A stretch of 9,034 bases of DNA from an uncultured Clostridia bacterium (GTDB lineage: Bacteria > Bacillota > Clostridia > Christensenellales > Aristaeellaceae). The notes beneath the pieces are model-generated. The model was not told the DNA's origin and searched no databases. It worked only from the letters and a program-made list of their open reading frames with translations. The translations under genes and the position numbers were made by a program. Where the stretch lies: NCBI GenBank assembly GCA_947600345.1, contig CANQGC010000107.1:1-9034 (forward strand), given 5' to 3'. Below are positions 1-7,106 of the stretch, piece by piece (position 1 is the stretch's first letter; the number at the start of each line of letters is the position of its first letter).

Positions 1-2
1 GC

Positions 3-1514
3 ACATACAACTTTATGGGCGGCAGGCTGGTCTATCAGCGCCAGATGAGCACCCAGCAGCGCATGGGCGCGCGCACCCAGCCGCCCCAGGGCGCCGGGTT
101 CCGGCCGCAGGCGCGGCCGATGCAGCCCGGCAGGCCCGCCCGCTTCGGCGCGGACGCGGGCCAGGGGCGGATGAATCGCGGCTTTGAGAATGCCTCCGGC
201 TTCCGGCGCGCGCCCGCGGAGCAGAGCGGCTATCGACGCCCGGCGCAGGGCGCGGAGTCCCAGCAGGCGGAAGCGCCGCGCCCGGCGTCCGCCAGCGAGC
301 AGGGCGCGCCCATTGAGGAGCGCGCCGAGCGCCCGATGAATCCCGCCGTGTCCGAGATGATCGCCAGCGGCGACTACGGCGATGGCGCGGGCATACTGGA
401 GATTCACTCGGACGGCTACGGCTTCCTGCGCGCGGAGAACTATCTGCCGGGCAACAGGGACGTCTACGTCTCCGCGGCGCAGATTCGCCGCTTCAACCTG
501 CGCACCGGCGACTACGTGGTGGGCAAGACCCGGCCCCAGCAGATGGGCGACCGCTCGGTGGGGCTGATCTACGTGGGCGAGGTGAACGGCCAGCCGCCGG
601 AGATGGCGCGCAACCGCCGCCCCTTCGACACGCTGATCCCCGTCTATCCGAACGAGCGGCTGCGCATGGAGCGGCCCGGCGTGAACGACATATCGCTACG
701 CATCATCGACATGATCGTGCCCATCGGCAAGGGGCAGCGCGGCATGATCGTCTCCCAGCCCAAGGCGGGCAAGACGACGCTGCTGAAGAAGATCGCCAAC
801 GCCATCACCGCGAACAATCCGGACGTGCACCTGATCGTGCTGCTGATCGACGAGCGGCCCGAGGAGGTCACGGACATGAAGCGCTCCATCTCCGGCGAGG
901 TGGTCTACTCCACCTTCGACGAGGCCCCGGAGAACCACACCCGCGTGTCCGAGATGGTGCTGGAGCGCGCGCAGCGGCTGGTGGAGCTGGGCAAGGATGT
1001 GGTGATCCTGCTGGATTCCATCACCCGCCTGGCCCGGGCGTACAACCTGGTGATCCCGCCGACCGGGCGCTCGCTGTCCGGCGGCCTGGATCCGGGGGCG
1101 CTGTACAAGCCCAAGCGCTTCTTCGGCGCGGCGCGCAACATCGAGAACGGCGGGAGCCTCACGATCATCGCCACTGCGCTGGTGGACACCGGCAGCCGCA
1201 TGGACGACATCATATTCGAGGAGTTCAAGGGCACGGGCAACATGGAGCTGCACCTGGACCGCAGCCTGTCCGACCGGCGCATCTTCCCGGCCATCGACAT
1301 GTACCGCTCGAGCACCCGCCGCGAGGAACTATTGCTTACGAAGGAGGAGCTGGACGGCGTATACCAGGTGCGGCGCATGCTCTCGAAGGGCAGCCCCCAG
1401 GAGGCGGCGGAGCAGCTGATCTCGCTGATCGAGAAGACGCGCACGAACGAGGAGTTCTTCCAAAAGCTCAAGGGCTGGATGAACGTCTACGAAAAGCAAG
1501 GCTTCAAAATGTAG
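3..1514 (+). CDS. rho: Transcription termination factor Rho (5' end cut by window edge)
   Basis: RNA-dependent hexameric ATPase/translocase that ends untranslated transcription in the cytoplasm. Numbering from the Met at 15: residues about 1-115 are low complexity, rich in Arg, Gln, Gly, Pro and Ala. Residues about 126-195 are the cold-shock-like primary RNA-binding domain (GILEIHSDGYGFLR, YVSAAQIRRFNLRTGD). The RecA-like motor follows: Walker A PKAGKT at 249-254, DERPEEV with the catalytic Glu near 280, Walker B VVILLD at 329-334, Q-loop PPTGRSLSGG near 348-357, and DTGSRMDD plus EEFKGTGNMELHLDR near 391-416. The frame stays open to the left edge. Neither the ATG at 15 nor the one at 48 has a ribosome site, and the usual N-terminal Rho_N helical domain is absent, so the true start is probably upstream. 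Product assignment is near certain; only the N-terminus is open. Confidence 0.97.
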   Translation, partial: TYNFMGGRLVYQRQMSTQQRMGARTQPPQGAGFRPQARPMQPGRPARFGADAGQGRMNRGFENASGFRRAPAEQSGYRRPAQGAESQQAEAPRPASASEQGAPIEERAERPMNPAVSEMIASGDYGDGAGILEIHSDGYGFLRAENYLPGNRDVYVSAAQIRRFNLRTGDYVVGKTRPQQMGDRSVGLIYVGEVNGQPPEMARNRRPFDTLIPVYPNERLRMERPGVNDISLRIIDMIVPIGKGQRGMIVSQPKAGKTTLLKKIANAITANNPDVHLIVLLIDERPEEVTDMKRSISGEVVYSTFDEAPENHTRVSEMVLERAQRLVELGKDVVILLDSITRLARAYNLVIPPTGRSLSGGLDPGALYKPKRFFGAARNIENGGSLTIIATALVDTGSRMDDIIFEEFKGTGNMELHLDRSLSDRRIFPAIDMYRSSTRREELLLTKEELDGVYQVRRMLSKGSPQEAAEQLISLIEKTRTNEEFFQKLKGWMNVYEKQGFKM

Positions 1515-1573
1515 CCGGCGGTGCCGGCGGCCATCTGCTGCCGGCCGGCGGTGCCGGCTTCCTCCTGCTGCCG
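1514..1573. repeat. 30-bp tandem duplication at the rho stop codon
   Basis: Units 1514-1543 and 1544-1573 match at 26 of 30 positions. Both begin GCCGGCGGTGCCGGC and end CTGCTGCCG. The first unit starts on the last base of the rho TAG stop, so the duplication lies in the 3' untranslated region. The repeat is itself partly self-complementary (GCCGGC). No function is evident; replication slippage in a GC-rich tail would explain it. Confidence 0.8.
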
Positions 1574-1585
1574 CGCTGGGGCGAC

Positions 1586-1620
1586 GGACTTTTGCCCCGT
1601 AGATTATGGGGCAAAAGTCC
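1586..1620. repeat. Perfect 13-bp inverted repeat (hairpin) downstream of rho
   Basis: GGACTTTTGCCCC at 1586-1598 is exactly complementary to GGGGCAAAAGTCC at 1608-1620, with a 9-base loop that can close further by T-A and G-T pairs. No T-run follows, so it is not a standard intrinsic terminator. It may block 3' exonucleases or act with the next hairpin. It belongs to a 1515-1777 interval in which I see no convincing gene. Confidence 0.8.
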
Positions 1621-1657
1621 TGCGTTGCGTTTCTGATGGAGCGTTGGTGCGATGCAC

Positions 1658-1698
1658 GAAATCCGGCCCCATAGATCTGAGGGCCGGATTTCTTCGTT
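1658..1698 (+). terminator. Probable terminator hairpin between rho and the two-component operon
   Basis: GAAATCCGGCCC at 1658-1669 pairs perfectly with GGGCCGGATTTC at 1681-1692, 12 bp with an 11-base loop. The following bases TTCGTT are only moderately T-rich, so termination efficiency is uncertain. Its position after rho and before the differently organised two-component operon fits an operon boundary. Its loop side carries CCCCATAGA, also found at 7055-7063. Confidence 0.55.
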
Positions 1699-1777
1699 GG
1701 GTGGACGGGGAACGGCGTGGCGCGATAGGGGTTGGCGAGGCGCGGATTTTGTAGTTTGGGGATTTGGTGAGTTTGCG

Positions 1778-2452
1778 ATGAGGAATATACTGCTGGTGGA
1801 GGATGATGTGGCGCTGGGGCGGGGGATTTCCCTGGCGCTGCGGGGGGATGATGTGCGGATCGCGCTGCGGGAGGATTGCGCCGGGGCGCTGGAGGCGGCG
1901 GAGCGGGAGGAGTTCGATCTGGCGATACTCGACGTGAACCTGCCCGACGGGAGCGGTTTGGATGTGCTCAGGCGCCTGCGGGAGCTGGGGAGCGCGCCGG
2001 TGATCCTGCTCACCTGCAACGATCTGGAGACCGACCAGGTGGCGGGGCTGGAGCTGGGCGCGGACGACTACGTGACCAAGCCCTTCTCGCTGGCGGTGCT
2101 GCGGGCGCGGGTGAACGCCCAGCTCCGGCGCGCCGCGCGGGAGGAGGTCGTGGAGCTGGACGGTTTCCGCTTCGACTTCGCGCGCATGGACTTCCGGAAG
2201 AACGGCGCGCGCGTGGAGCTGAGCCGCACCGAGCAGAAGCTATTGCGCCTGCTGGTGGAGAACCGGGGGCGCACGCTGCCCCGGGCGCTGCTTCAGGATG
2301 CGCTCTGGCCCGATGGCGCGCGCTACGTGGACGAGAACGCGCTCAGCGTCGCCATGAAGCGGTTGCGGGACAAGCTGGAGGACGAGCCGTCCAGGCCCAG
2401 GTACCTGCGCACGGTCTACGGCGTGGGCTACCAGTGGGCGGTGAAGCCGTGA
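1778..2452 (+). CDS. OmpR/PhoB-family response regulator
   Basis: Cytoplasmic DNA-binding regulator phosphorylated by the kinase encoded next; 224 residues, normal for the family. Receiver domain at about 1-115: acidic pocket E8-D9-D10, phospho-acceptor D52 in LAILDVNLPDGSG, switch Thr T79, and K101 in the DDYVTKPF motif. Winged-helix output domain at about 125-222, with LSRTEQKLLRLLVENRG, the recognition region ENALSVAMKRLRDKLE and the C-terminal RTVYGVGYQW hairpin. The ATG at 1778 is chosen because the receiver fold begins there (MRNILLVEDD) and GGTGAG lies six bases upstream; the open frame further upstream crosses the terminator hairpin. The stop overlaps the start of the kinase gene. The likely target is the downstream ABC operon (inference from position). 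No direct-repeat binding site could be assigned. Confidence 0.95.
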   Translation: MRNILLVEDDVALGRGISLALRGDDVRIALREDCAGALEAAEREEFDLAILDVNLPDGSGLDVLRRLRELGSAPVILLTCNDLETDQVAGLELGADDYVTKPFSLAVLRARVNAQLRRAAREEVVELDGFRFDFARMDFRKNGARVELSRTEQKLLRLLVENRGRTLPRALLQDALWPDGARYVDENALSVAMKRLRDKLEDEPSRPRYLRTVYGVGYQWAVKP

Positions 2453-3357
2453 CGGCCTGGATCGTGGCCGCGCTGGCGGTCTGCGCCTCCGCTGGCTTCG
2501 CGCTGTGGCTCCGGCGCGGGGAGCGGGCGCGGCTTTTGCGGATGGAGCGGATGCTGGACGGGGCCCTGGCCGGGGAGTTCCGGCCGGAGGAATTCGACGA
2601 GAGCCTGCAATCCTCGGTGGAATCGAGGCTGCGGGACTGCCTGGCTGCCTCGGCGCTGTCGGCGCGGGAGCTGCGCGCGGAGAAGGCGCGCATCGAGGGC
2701 CTGATCTCGGACGTCGCCCACCAGACCCGCACGCCGGTTTCGAACCTGCTGCTCTACGCCCAGCTGCTCTCCGAGCAGGAGCTGCCGCCCCAGGCGCGGG
2801 ACTGTGCCGCCTCGATGGAGGCCCAGGCGGAGAAGCTGCGCGCGCTGATGGACGCGCTGGTCAAGGTTTCGCGGCTGGAGGCGGGCGTGCTGGCGCTGCG
2901 GCCGGAGGCAAGCCCGGTAGGGCCGATGCTGGAGGCGGCGGTTGCGCAGTTCCGGCCCGCGGCGGAGGCGAAGGGGATCGAGCTGGCGCTCGCCCCGGCG
3001 GCGTTCTCCGCGCGCTTCGATCCCAAGTGGACGGGCGAGGCGCTGTGCAACCTGCTGGACAACGCCGTCAAGTACGCTCCTGAGGGCGGACACGTGCGCG
3101 TCAGTGCACAGCCGGGCGAGCTGTTCTGCCGGGTGGACGTGACCGACGACGGCCCGGGCGTGCCGGAATCCGAGCGCGCGCGCATCTTCTCCCGCTTCGG
3201 CCGGGGCGCGGCGCACGCCCGGGACGAGGGCGTGGGGCTGGGCCTCTACCTGGTCCGGGAGATCGCCTCCGGCCAGGGCGGCTACGTGAAGCTGAGCTGC
3301 CCCGAGGGCGGCGGCTCGGTCTTCTCCCTCTTCCTGCCGAGCCTTTCAAAACCGTAA
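2449..3357 (+). CDS. Sensor histidine kinase with a single N-terminal membrane helix
   Basis: Membrane-anchored kinase, 302 residues, partner of the preceding regulator. It starts at GTG 2449 within GTGA overlapping the regulator's stop, indicating translational coupling. Residues about 2-20 form one hydrophobic helix followed by RRGERAR, so there is essentially no extracytoplasmic sensor. HisKA domain: VAHQTRTPVSNLLLYAQLL with phospho-acceptor H91. HATPase domain: N-box N201 and N205 in NLLDNAVKYAPEGG, G1 box DDGPG at 233-237, F-box region IFSRFGRG, and G2 box GVGLGLYLVRE from about 261. All catalytic motifs look intact. Kinases of this compact type often sit beside FtsX/MacB-type ABC exporters and may take their signal from the transporter (known pattern; inference for this case). 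The downstream exporter fits that role. Confidence 0.95.
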   Translation: MTAWIVAALAVCASAGFALWLRRGERARLLRMERMLDGALAGEFRPEEFDESLQSSVESRLRDCLAASALSARELRAEKARIEGLISDVAHQTRTPVSNLLLYAQLLSEQELPPQARDCAASMEAQAEKLRALMDALVKVSRLEAGVLALRPEASPVGPMLEAAVAQFRPAAEAKGIELALAPAAFSARFDPKWTGEALCNLLDNAVKYAPEGGHVRVSAQPGELFCRVDVTDDGPGVPESERARIFSRFGRGAAHARDEGVGLGLYLVREIASGQGGYVKLSCPEGGGSVFSLFLPSLSKP

Positions 3358-3390
3358 GATTCCCGAAAGTGCCCGGAAAGACGGGCGTGC

Positions 3391-3423
3391 TATAGTCCAT
3401 ATTGTCACATGACGTGGACTATA
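3391..3423. repeat. Palindrome TATAGTCCA-N15-TGGACTATA after the kinase gene
   Basis: TATAGTCCA at 3391-3399 is an exact inverted match of TGGACTATA at 3415-3423, with a smaller dyad GTCA-CA-TGAC at 3404-3413 in the centre. It begins 33 bases after the kinase stop. It shares the 11-mer TAGTCCATATT and the 9-mer GTGGACTAT with the palindrome at 3631-3656. TGCTATAGT at 3388-3396 resembles an extended -10 element, but no -35 is seen. It could be an operator for a dimeric repressor, or the end of a small mobile element. Confidence 0.75.
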
Positions 3424-3630
3424 CTACGTGTCTTCGACACTTCGCTGAAAATCAGGATTTTCAGCGAGAGGGAAAGAACTGCGGATTGCTGAAATTCTCA
3501 CGAATTTCCGGGCGCAATCCTGACGGTCGGTATTGTTTTTCTTTCGCTTCGCTACAGAAAAACCATTTCCGCCGCACAGGTCGCCGGAAATGATAAAACA
3601 AGCTGTCCTGCGAAATGCTTTTCCTCGGTG
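3424..3630. other. AT-richer intergenic stretch made of consecutive hairpins
   Basis: No convincing gene. Between the two outer palindromes are four further inverted repeats: CGCTGAAAATC/GATTTTCAGCG (3443-3453 with 3456-3466); GAAATTC/GAATTTC (3491-3497 with 3502-3508, loop TCAC), nested inside GGATTG/CAATCC (3483-3488 with 3515-3520); GTTTTTCT/AGAAAAAC (3535-3542 with 3556-3563); and CATTTCCG/CGGAAATG (3564-3571 with 3585-3592). Such dense packing suggests a folded RNA leader or a non-autonomous mobile element. The base composition differs clearly from the neighbouring genes. Confidence 0.65.
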
Positions 3631-3663
3631 TAGTCCATATTCTTGAATGTGGACTATTCTTTT
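3631..3663 (+). promoter_or_regulatory. Palindrome with T-run immediately before the transporter ribosome site
   Basis: TAGTCCA at 3631-3637 pairs with TGGACTA at 3650-3656, and ATTC/GAAT (3639-3642 with 3645-3648) extends the stem across one T-G position. The result is a nearly continuous 26-base hairpin. TTCTTTT follows at 3657-3663 and then GGAGG at 3664-3668, the ribosome site of the ATPase gene. It could be an attenuator-type terminator, a translational control hairpin, or a DNA operator. The sequence does not decide among these. Confidence 0.55.
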
Positions 3664-3677
3664 GGAGGTATACTGTG

Positions 3678-4361
3678 ATGACCATATTGGATGCGAGGGA
3701 GCTTCGCAAGATTTACGGCAGCGGGGATACCGAGGTGCGGGCGCTGGACGGCGTGAGCCTGGCGGTGGAGCGAGGAGAGTTCGTGGCCGTGGTGGGAACT
3801 TCCGGCAGCGGCAAGTCGACGCTGCTGCACATGCTGGGCGGGCTGGACCGGCCCACGTCGGGCAGCGTGCGCGTGGACGGCACGGACATATTCTCCCTCA
3901 AGGACGAGGCGCTGACCATCTTCCGGCGGCGCAGGATCGGCTTCGTGTTCCAGAGCTACAACCTGGTGCCGGTGCTCAGCGTGCGGGAGAACATACTGCT
4001 CCCGCTTCAACTCGACGGTGCAAGGCCCGATACGAAGTACCTGGACAGCGTGATCCAGGCGCTGGGGCTGGGCGCGAAGCTGGACAACCTGCCGAACCAG
4101 CTCTCCGGCGGCCAGCAGCAGCGGGTCGCCATCGCCCGGGCGCTGTCGGCGAAGCCGGCGATCCTGCTGGCCGACGAGCCCACCGGCAACCTGGACAGCC
4201 GCACCGGTCAGGACGTGATGGGGGTCCTGAAGGTCTCCGCCGAGCGCTTCGGCCAGACCATCGTGATGATCACCCACAACGAGGAGATCGCCCAGCTCGC
4301 CGACCGCATCGTGCGCATCGAGGACGGCAGGCTCCTCTCCCGCGAGGGGGTGGGCGCGTGA
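3678..4361 (+). CDS. ABC transporter ATP-binding protein (MacB/LolD type)
   Basis: Cytoplasmic ATPase, 227 residues, that powers the FtsX-like permease encoded next. All motifs are present: Walker A GTSGSGKST at 40-48, Q-loop Q92 in GFVFQSYNLVPVLSV, signature LSGGQ at 142-146, Walker B AILLADEP at 161-168 with catalytic E167, D-loop NLDS and switch H200. The SYNLVP and DEPTGNLDS wording is typical of the LolD/MacB/BceA group of exporters and mechanotransmission systems. The ATG at 3678 sits nine bases after GGAGG (3664-3668); GTG at 3675 is a possible alternative. The stop overlaps the permease start. Transcription is probably controlled by the neighbouring two-component system (inference). 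The substrate is unknown; peptides, antimicrobials or lipids are all handled by this group. Confidence 0.96.
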   Translation: MTILDARELRKIYGSGDTEVRALDGVSLAVERGEFVAVVGTSGSGKSTLLHMLGGLDRPTSGSVRVDGTDIFSLKDEALTIFRRRRIGFVFQSYNLVPVLSVRENILLPLQLDGARPDTKYLDSVIQALGLGAKLDNLPNQLSGGQQQRVAIARALSAKPAILLADEPTGNLDSRTGQDVMGVLKVSAERFGQTIVMITHNEEIAQLADRIVRIEDGRLLSREGVGA

Positions 4362-7021
4362 TTCGCGTGAAGAACGGCGCCTGCGTGCGCAGGCTGGCCT
4401 GGCGGACGTTGAAGGCGAACCGGGCGCGGAATTTGGTGGCGGTGTGCGCGGTGGCGCTGACGGCGCTGCTGTTCACCTCGCTGTTCACCATCGCGCTGAG
4501 CGTGAACGAATCTGTCCAGCAGGCGGACTTTCGCCGGGTGGGCGCCTTCGACCATGGCAGCTTCAAGAACGTGACGCCGGCGGACGTGGAGGAGCTGCGC
4601 GGCGATCCTGAGATCGAAGCCTACGGCGTCACCCGCTACCTGGGCGACGCGACGGGCGAGGCGTTCCGCAAGGAGGATGTGGCGATTTCCTCCGTGGACG
4701 CAAACGCCGCACACTGGATGTATCTCGACCCCATCGCTGGCCGCCTGCCCGAGGAGGGCACGGACGAGGGTGCGACGGACACCCGCGTGCTGGAGCTTCT
4801 CGGCATCGAGCCGGAGCTCGGCGCGGAGGTGGTTTTGCCCGTGGAGATCAACCATGAGGCACGGGAGCTTCGCTTCACGCTCTCTGGCTGGTGGGAGCGC
4901 GATCCGGCGCTCGCCGTCAGCCAGGTGGCGCTGCCCGAGAGCTGCGCGCGGGAGTTGCTGCGGGATGTGGGCATTGACCCGGATAAGCCCACCGAGAGCA
5001 TCACCGGGCGGGCGGAGATGTGCGTGATGCTCAGGAGCTCGCAGCACATCGAGGAGGACCTGAGCGCCATACTGGCCCGCCACGGCTACGTGGACGCAAA
5101 CGGCCAACCCACGCTGGGCATCGGCGTGAACTGGGGCTACACCGGAGCCAAGCTGGCGCAGAACCTCGATCCGGAGACTGCGGCGCTGCTGCTCGGCATG
5201 ATCCTGCTGATCGGGCTCACGGGCTACCTCATTATCTACAACGTGTTCCTGATCTCCGTCAGCGCCGACGTGCGCCGCTGCGGCCTGCTCAAGACGGTGG
5301 GCGCCACCGGGAGGCAGCTCCGGCGCATGGTGCGACTGCAGGCGCTGGCGCTGTGCGCGGCGGGCATACCGCTGGGCCTGCTGCTAGGCTGGCTCGTGGG
5401 CGCGAGGCTCACGCCGGGCGTGGCCGCGAACCTGGACGGCGTGGTGTTGACGATCTCCGTGGATTGGCGCATATTCGCGCTGGCGGCGGCGTTCGCGCTG
5501 GTGACGGTGCTGCTCTCCTGCGCCCGGCCCGCGCGGATGGCGGCGAAGGTCTCCCCTGTGGAGGCGGTGCGCTACGTGGAGGGTGAGGTTCGCTCGAAGC
5601 GCGCCCGGCGGGGCGAGGGCGGGGCCTCGCTGCCCGGCATGGCGCTGGCGAACCTGGGCCGGAACCGCCGCAAGACCGCCGTGACGGTGCTCTCGCTCTC
5701 GCTGGCGGCGGTGCTGCTGTGCGCCACGCTGAGCTTCGTCCGGGGCTTCGATCTGGACAAGTACGTCTCCCAATCCATCCCGGCGGACTACATCCTCGCG
5801 GACGCGGCGCACTTCTCGACCGGCGGCGGCTTCTTCTCCGAGGACGCGGCGGTGGACGAGGCGGCGATCACTGACTTCTCCACGCAGCCGGGCGTCGAGG
5901 GCTGGGGCCGCGTCTACGGCCTGATCCGGCAGGCGTTCGCGTTCAAGCCCGAGGACGCCTACCGCAAAGACCTGGCGCGCTTCCGCTCGCCCGAGGATGC
6001 GGATATCGTCGCCGCGAACGCCGAGCGCACGGGCGATGGCCGTGTGGCGGCGGAGCTCGGCCTCTGCGGCATGGAGGACTTCGCCTTGTCGAAGCTCACC
6101 GCGGTCGAGGGCGACCTTTCGCGCTTGCACGAGCCCGGCACGATCGCCGCCGTGGTGGGCACGGACGGCTACGGCAACGTCGACCCGGACAGCCACTGGG
6201 CGAAGCTGGGGGAGAAGGTCACGTTCAGGTACGTGGACCGCATGGAGTTCCGGGACGCGGAGACGATGGAGCTGCTGGGCGACGGGAGCGCGCCGGTCGA
6301 TACAGCCCACGGCTACGTGACGCGCAGCGTGGAGTACACGGATATGGAGTACGAGGTCGTGGCGCGGGTGGTGGTGCCGGGCGGGCTGTCCTACGGCTAC
6401 ATGGTCGCCGGCTGGGATCCCTACGTGATGGGCGCGGAGAACTTCGTGCGCGATACCGGCTGCGACAGCGCGATGCTCTGCGCCGCCGACGCGGAGGAGG
6501 GCGCGGAGGAGGCGCTGGACGCGTACCTGGCGGACTACACGCAGCGCGTGAACCCCGCGCTCGACTACCAGAGCAAGGCCACCTTCGCGGCGGAGTTCGA
6601 GGGCTTCCGGCGGATGTTCCTGCTGCTGGGCGGCGCGCTGAGCGCCATTGTGGGCCTGGTGGGCGCGCTGAACTTCTTCAACGCGATCCTGACCGGCATA
6701 CTGGCCCGGCGGCGGGAGTTCGCGGTGCTGCAGTCCGTGGGCATGACGGGCGGCCAGCTCAAGCGGATGCTGGTGTTCGAGGGGCTGTACTACACGCTGG
6801 GCGCGCTGGCGCTGGCCGCGGCGCTGTCGCTGCTGCTGACGTCGCCGCTGGGGCGGGCGATGGAGCGGTTGTTCTGGTTCTTCACGCCGCGCGCGACGCC
6901 GCTGCCCCTCCTGATCCTGCTGCCCGTCTTTGCCGCGCTGGGCGCGCTGTTGCCGCTGCCGGTGCAGCGGGCGATGGCCAGGCGTACCATCGTGGAACGA
7001 TTGCGGGAGGCAGAGGCGTAA
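4358..7021 (+). CDS. Large FtsX-domain ABC transporter permease
   Basis: Integral membrane partner of the ATPase, 887 residues. It starts at GTG 4358 overlapping the ATPase stop as GTGA, with a GAGGGG stretch upstream. Predicted layout is two repeats of one helix, a large outer domain and three helices. Helices lie near 27-48, 276-301, 328-349 and 371-389, then 438-460, 752-778, 809-829 and 848-868. Outer domains are about 50-275 and 461-750. Each half carries the conserved FtsX coupling segment after its second helix: RRCGLLKTVGATGRQLRRMV and RRREFAVLQSVGMTGGQLKR. This eight-helix form resembles type VII transporters, which tend to work by mechanotransmission or periplasmic-side extrusion rather than classic import. 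The outer domains are acidic and would be the substrate or signal contact. The family is clear; the substrate cannot be read from the sequence. Confidence 0.93.
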   Translation: MIRVKNGACVRRLAWRTLKANRARNLVAVCAVALTALLFTSLFTIALSVNESVQQADFRRVGAFDHGSFKNVTPADVEELRGDPEIEAYGVTRYLGDATGEAFRKEDVAISSVDANAAHWMYLDPIAGRLPEEGTDEGATDTRVLELLGIEPELGAEVVLPVEINHEARELRFTLSGWWERDPALAVSQVALPESCARELLRDVGIDPDKPTESITGRAEMCVMLRSSQHIEEDLSAILARHGYVDANGQPTLGIGVNWGYTGAKLAQNLDPETAALLLGMILLIGLTGYLIIYNVFLISVSADVRRCGLLKTVGATGRQLRRMVRLQALALCAAGIPLGLLLGWLVGARLTPGVAANLDGVVLTISVDWRIFALAAAFALVTVLLSCARPARMAAKVSPVEAVRYVEGEVRSKRARRGEGGASLPGMALANLGRNRRKTAVTVLSLSLAAVLLCATLSFVRGFDLDKYVSQSIPADYILADAAHFSTGGGFFSEDAAVDEAAITDFSTQPGVEGWGRVYGLIRQAFAFKPEDAYRKDLARFRSPEDADIVAANAERTGDGRVAAELGLCGMEDFALSKLTAVEGDLSRLHEPGTIAAVVGTDGYGNVDPDSHWAKLGEKVTFRYVDRMEFRDAETMELLGDGSAPVDTAHGYVTRSVEYTDMEYEVVARVVVPGGLSYGYMVAGWDPYVMGAENFVRDTGCDSAMLCAADAEEGAEEALDAYLADYTQRVNPALDYQSKATFAAEFEGFRRMFLLLGGALSAIVGLVGALNFFNAILTGILARRREFAVLQSVGMTGGQLKRMLVFEGLYYTLGALALAAALSLLLTSPLGRAMERLFWFFTPRATPLPLLILLPVFAALGALLPLPVQRAMARRTIVERLREAEA

Positions 7022-7046
7022 TTTCCGCCATACAGACAAACAGAGC

Positions 7047-7106
7047 CACCCACGCCCCATAGAAGCGCCGGAAACCGGCGACTCTACGGAGCGTGGGTGT
7101 ACTTTT
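7047..7106 (+). terminator. Long hairpin terminator after the transporter operon
   Basis: Outer arms CACCCACGC (7047-7055) and GCGTGGGTG (7091-7099) match exactly. TAGA/TCTA (7060-7063 with 7083-7086) and CGCCGG/CCGGCG (7066-7071 with 7075-7080, loop AAA) continue the stem inward with small internal loops. TACTTTT follows. Located 25 bases after the permease stop, it fits the end of the operon. Confidence 0.65.

Noticed and set aside
1521..1754. Small open frame between rho and the response regulator
   Set aside because: It starts at a GTG inside the tandem repeat, crosses both hairpins, and shows no domain or ribosome site.
3402..3425. TTGTCA and TATACT as a sigma-A promoter for the transporter operon
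   Set aside because: The spacing is only 12 bases, too short for a normal promoter. The TATA-like bases are explained by the palindrome.
3402..3593. Possible 63-codon gene inside the kinase-transporter intergenic region
   Set aside because: Its start lies inside a palindrome with no ribosome site, the frame crosses several inverted repeats, and the product resembles no family.
5384..7060. Very long open frame on the minus strand across the permease gene
   Set aside because: It is antisense to a well-supported FtsX permease in GC-rich DNA, is rich in His, Arg, Gln and Ala as such shadow frames are, has no ribosome site and no recognisable domain.
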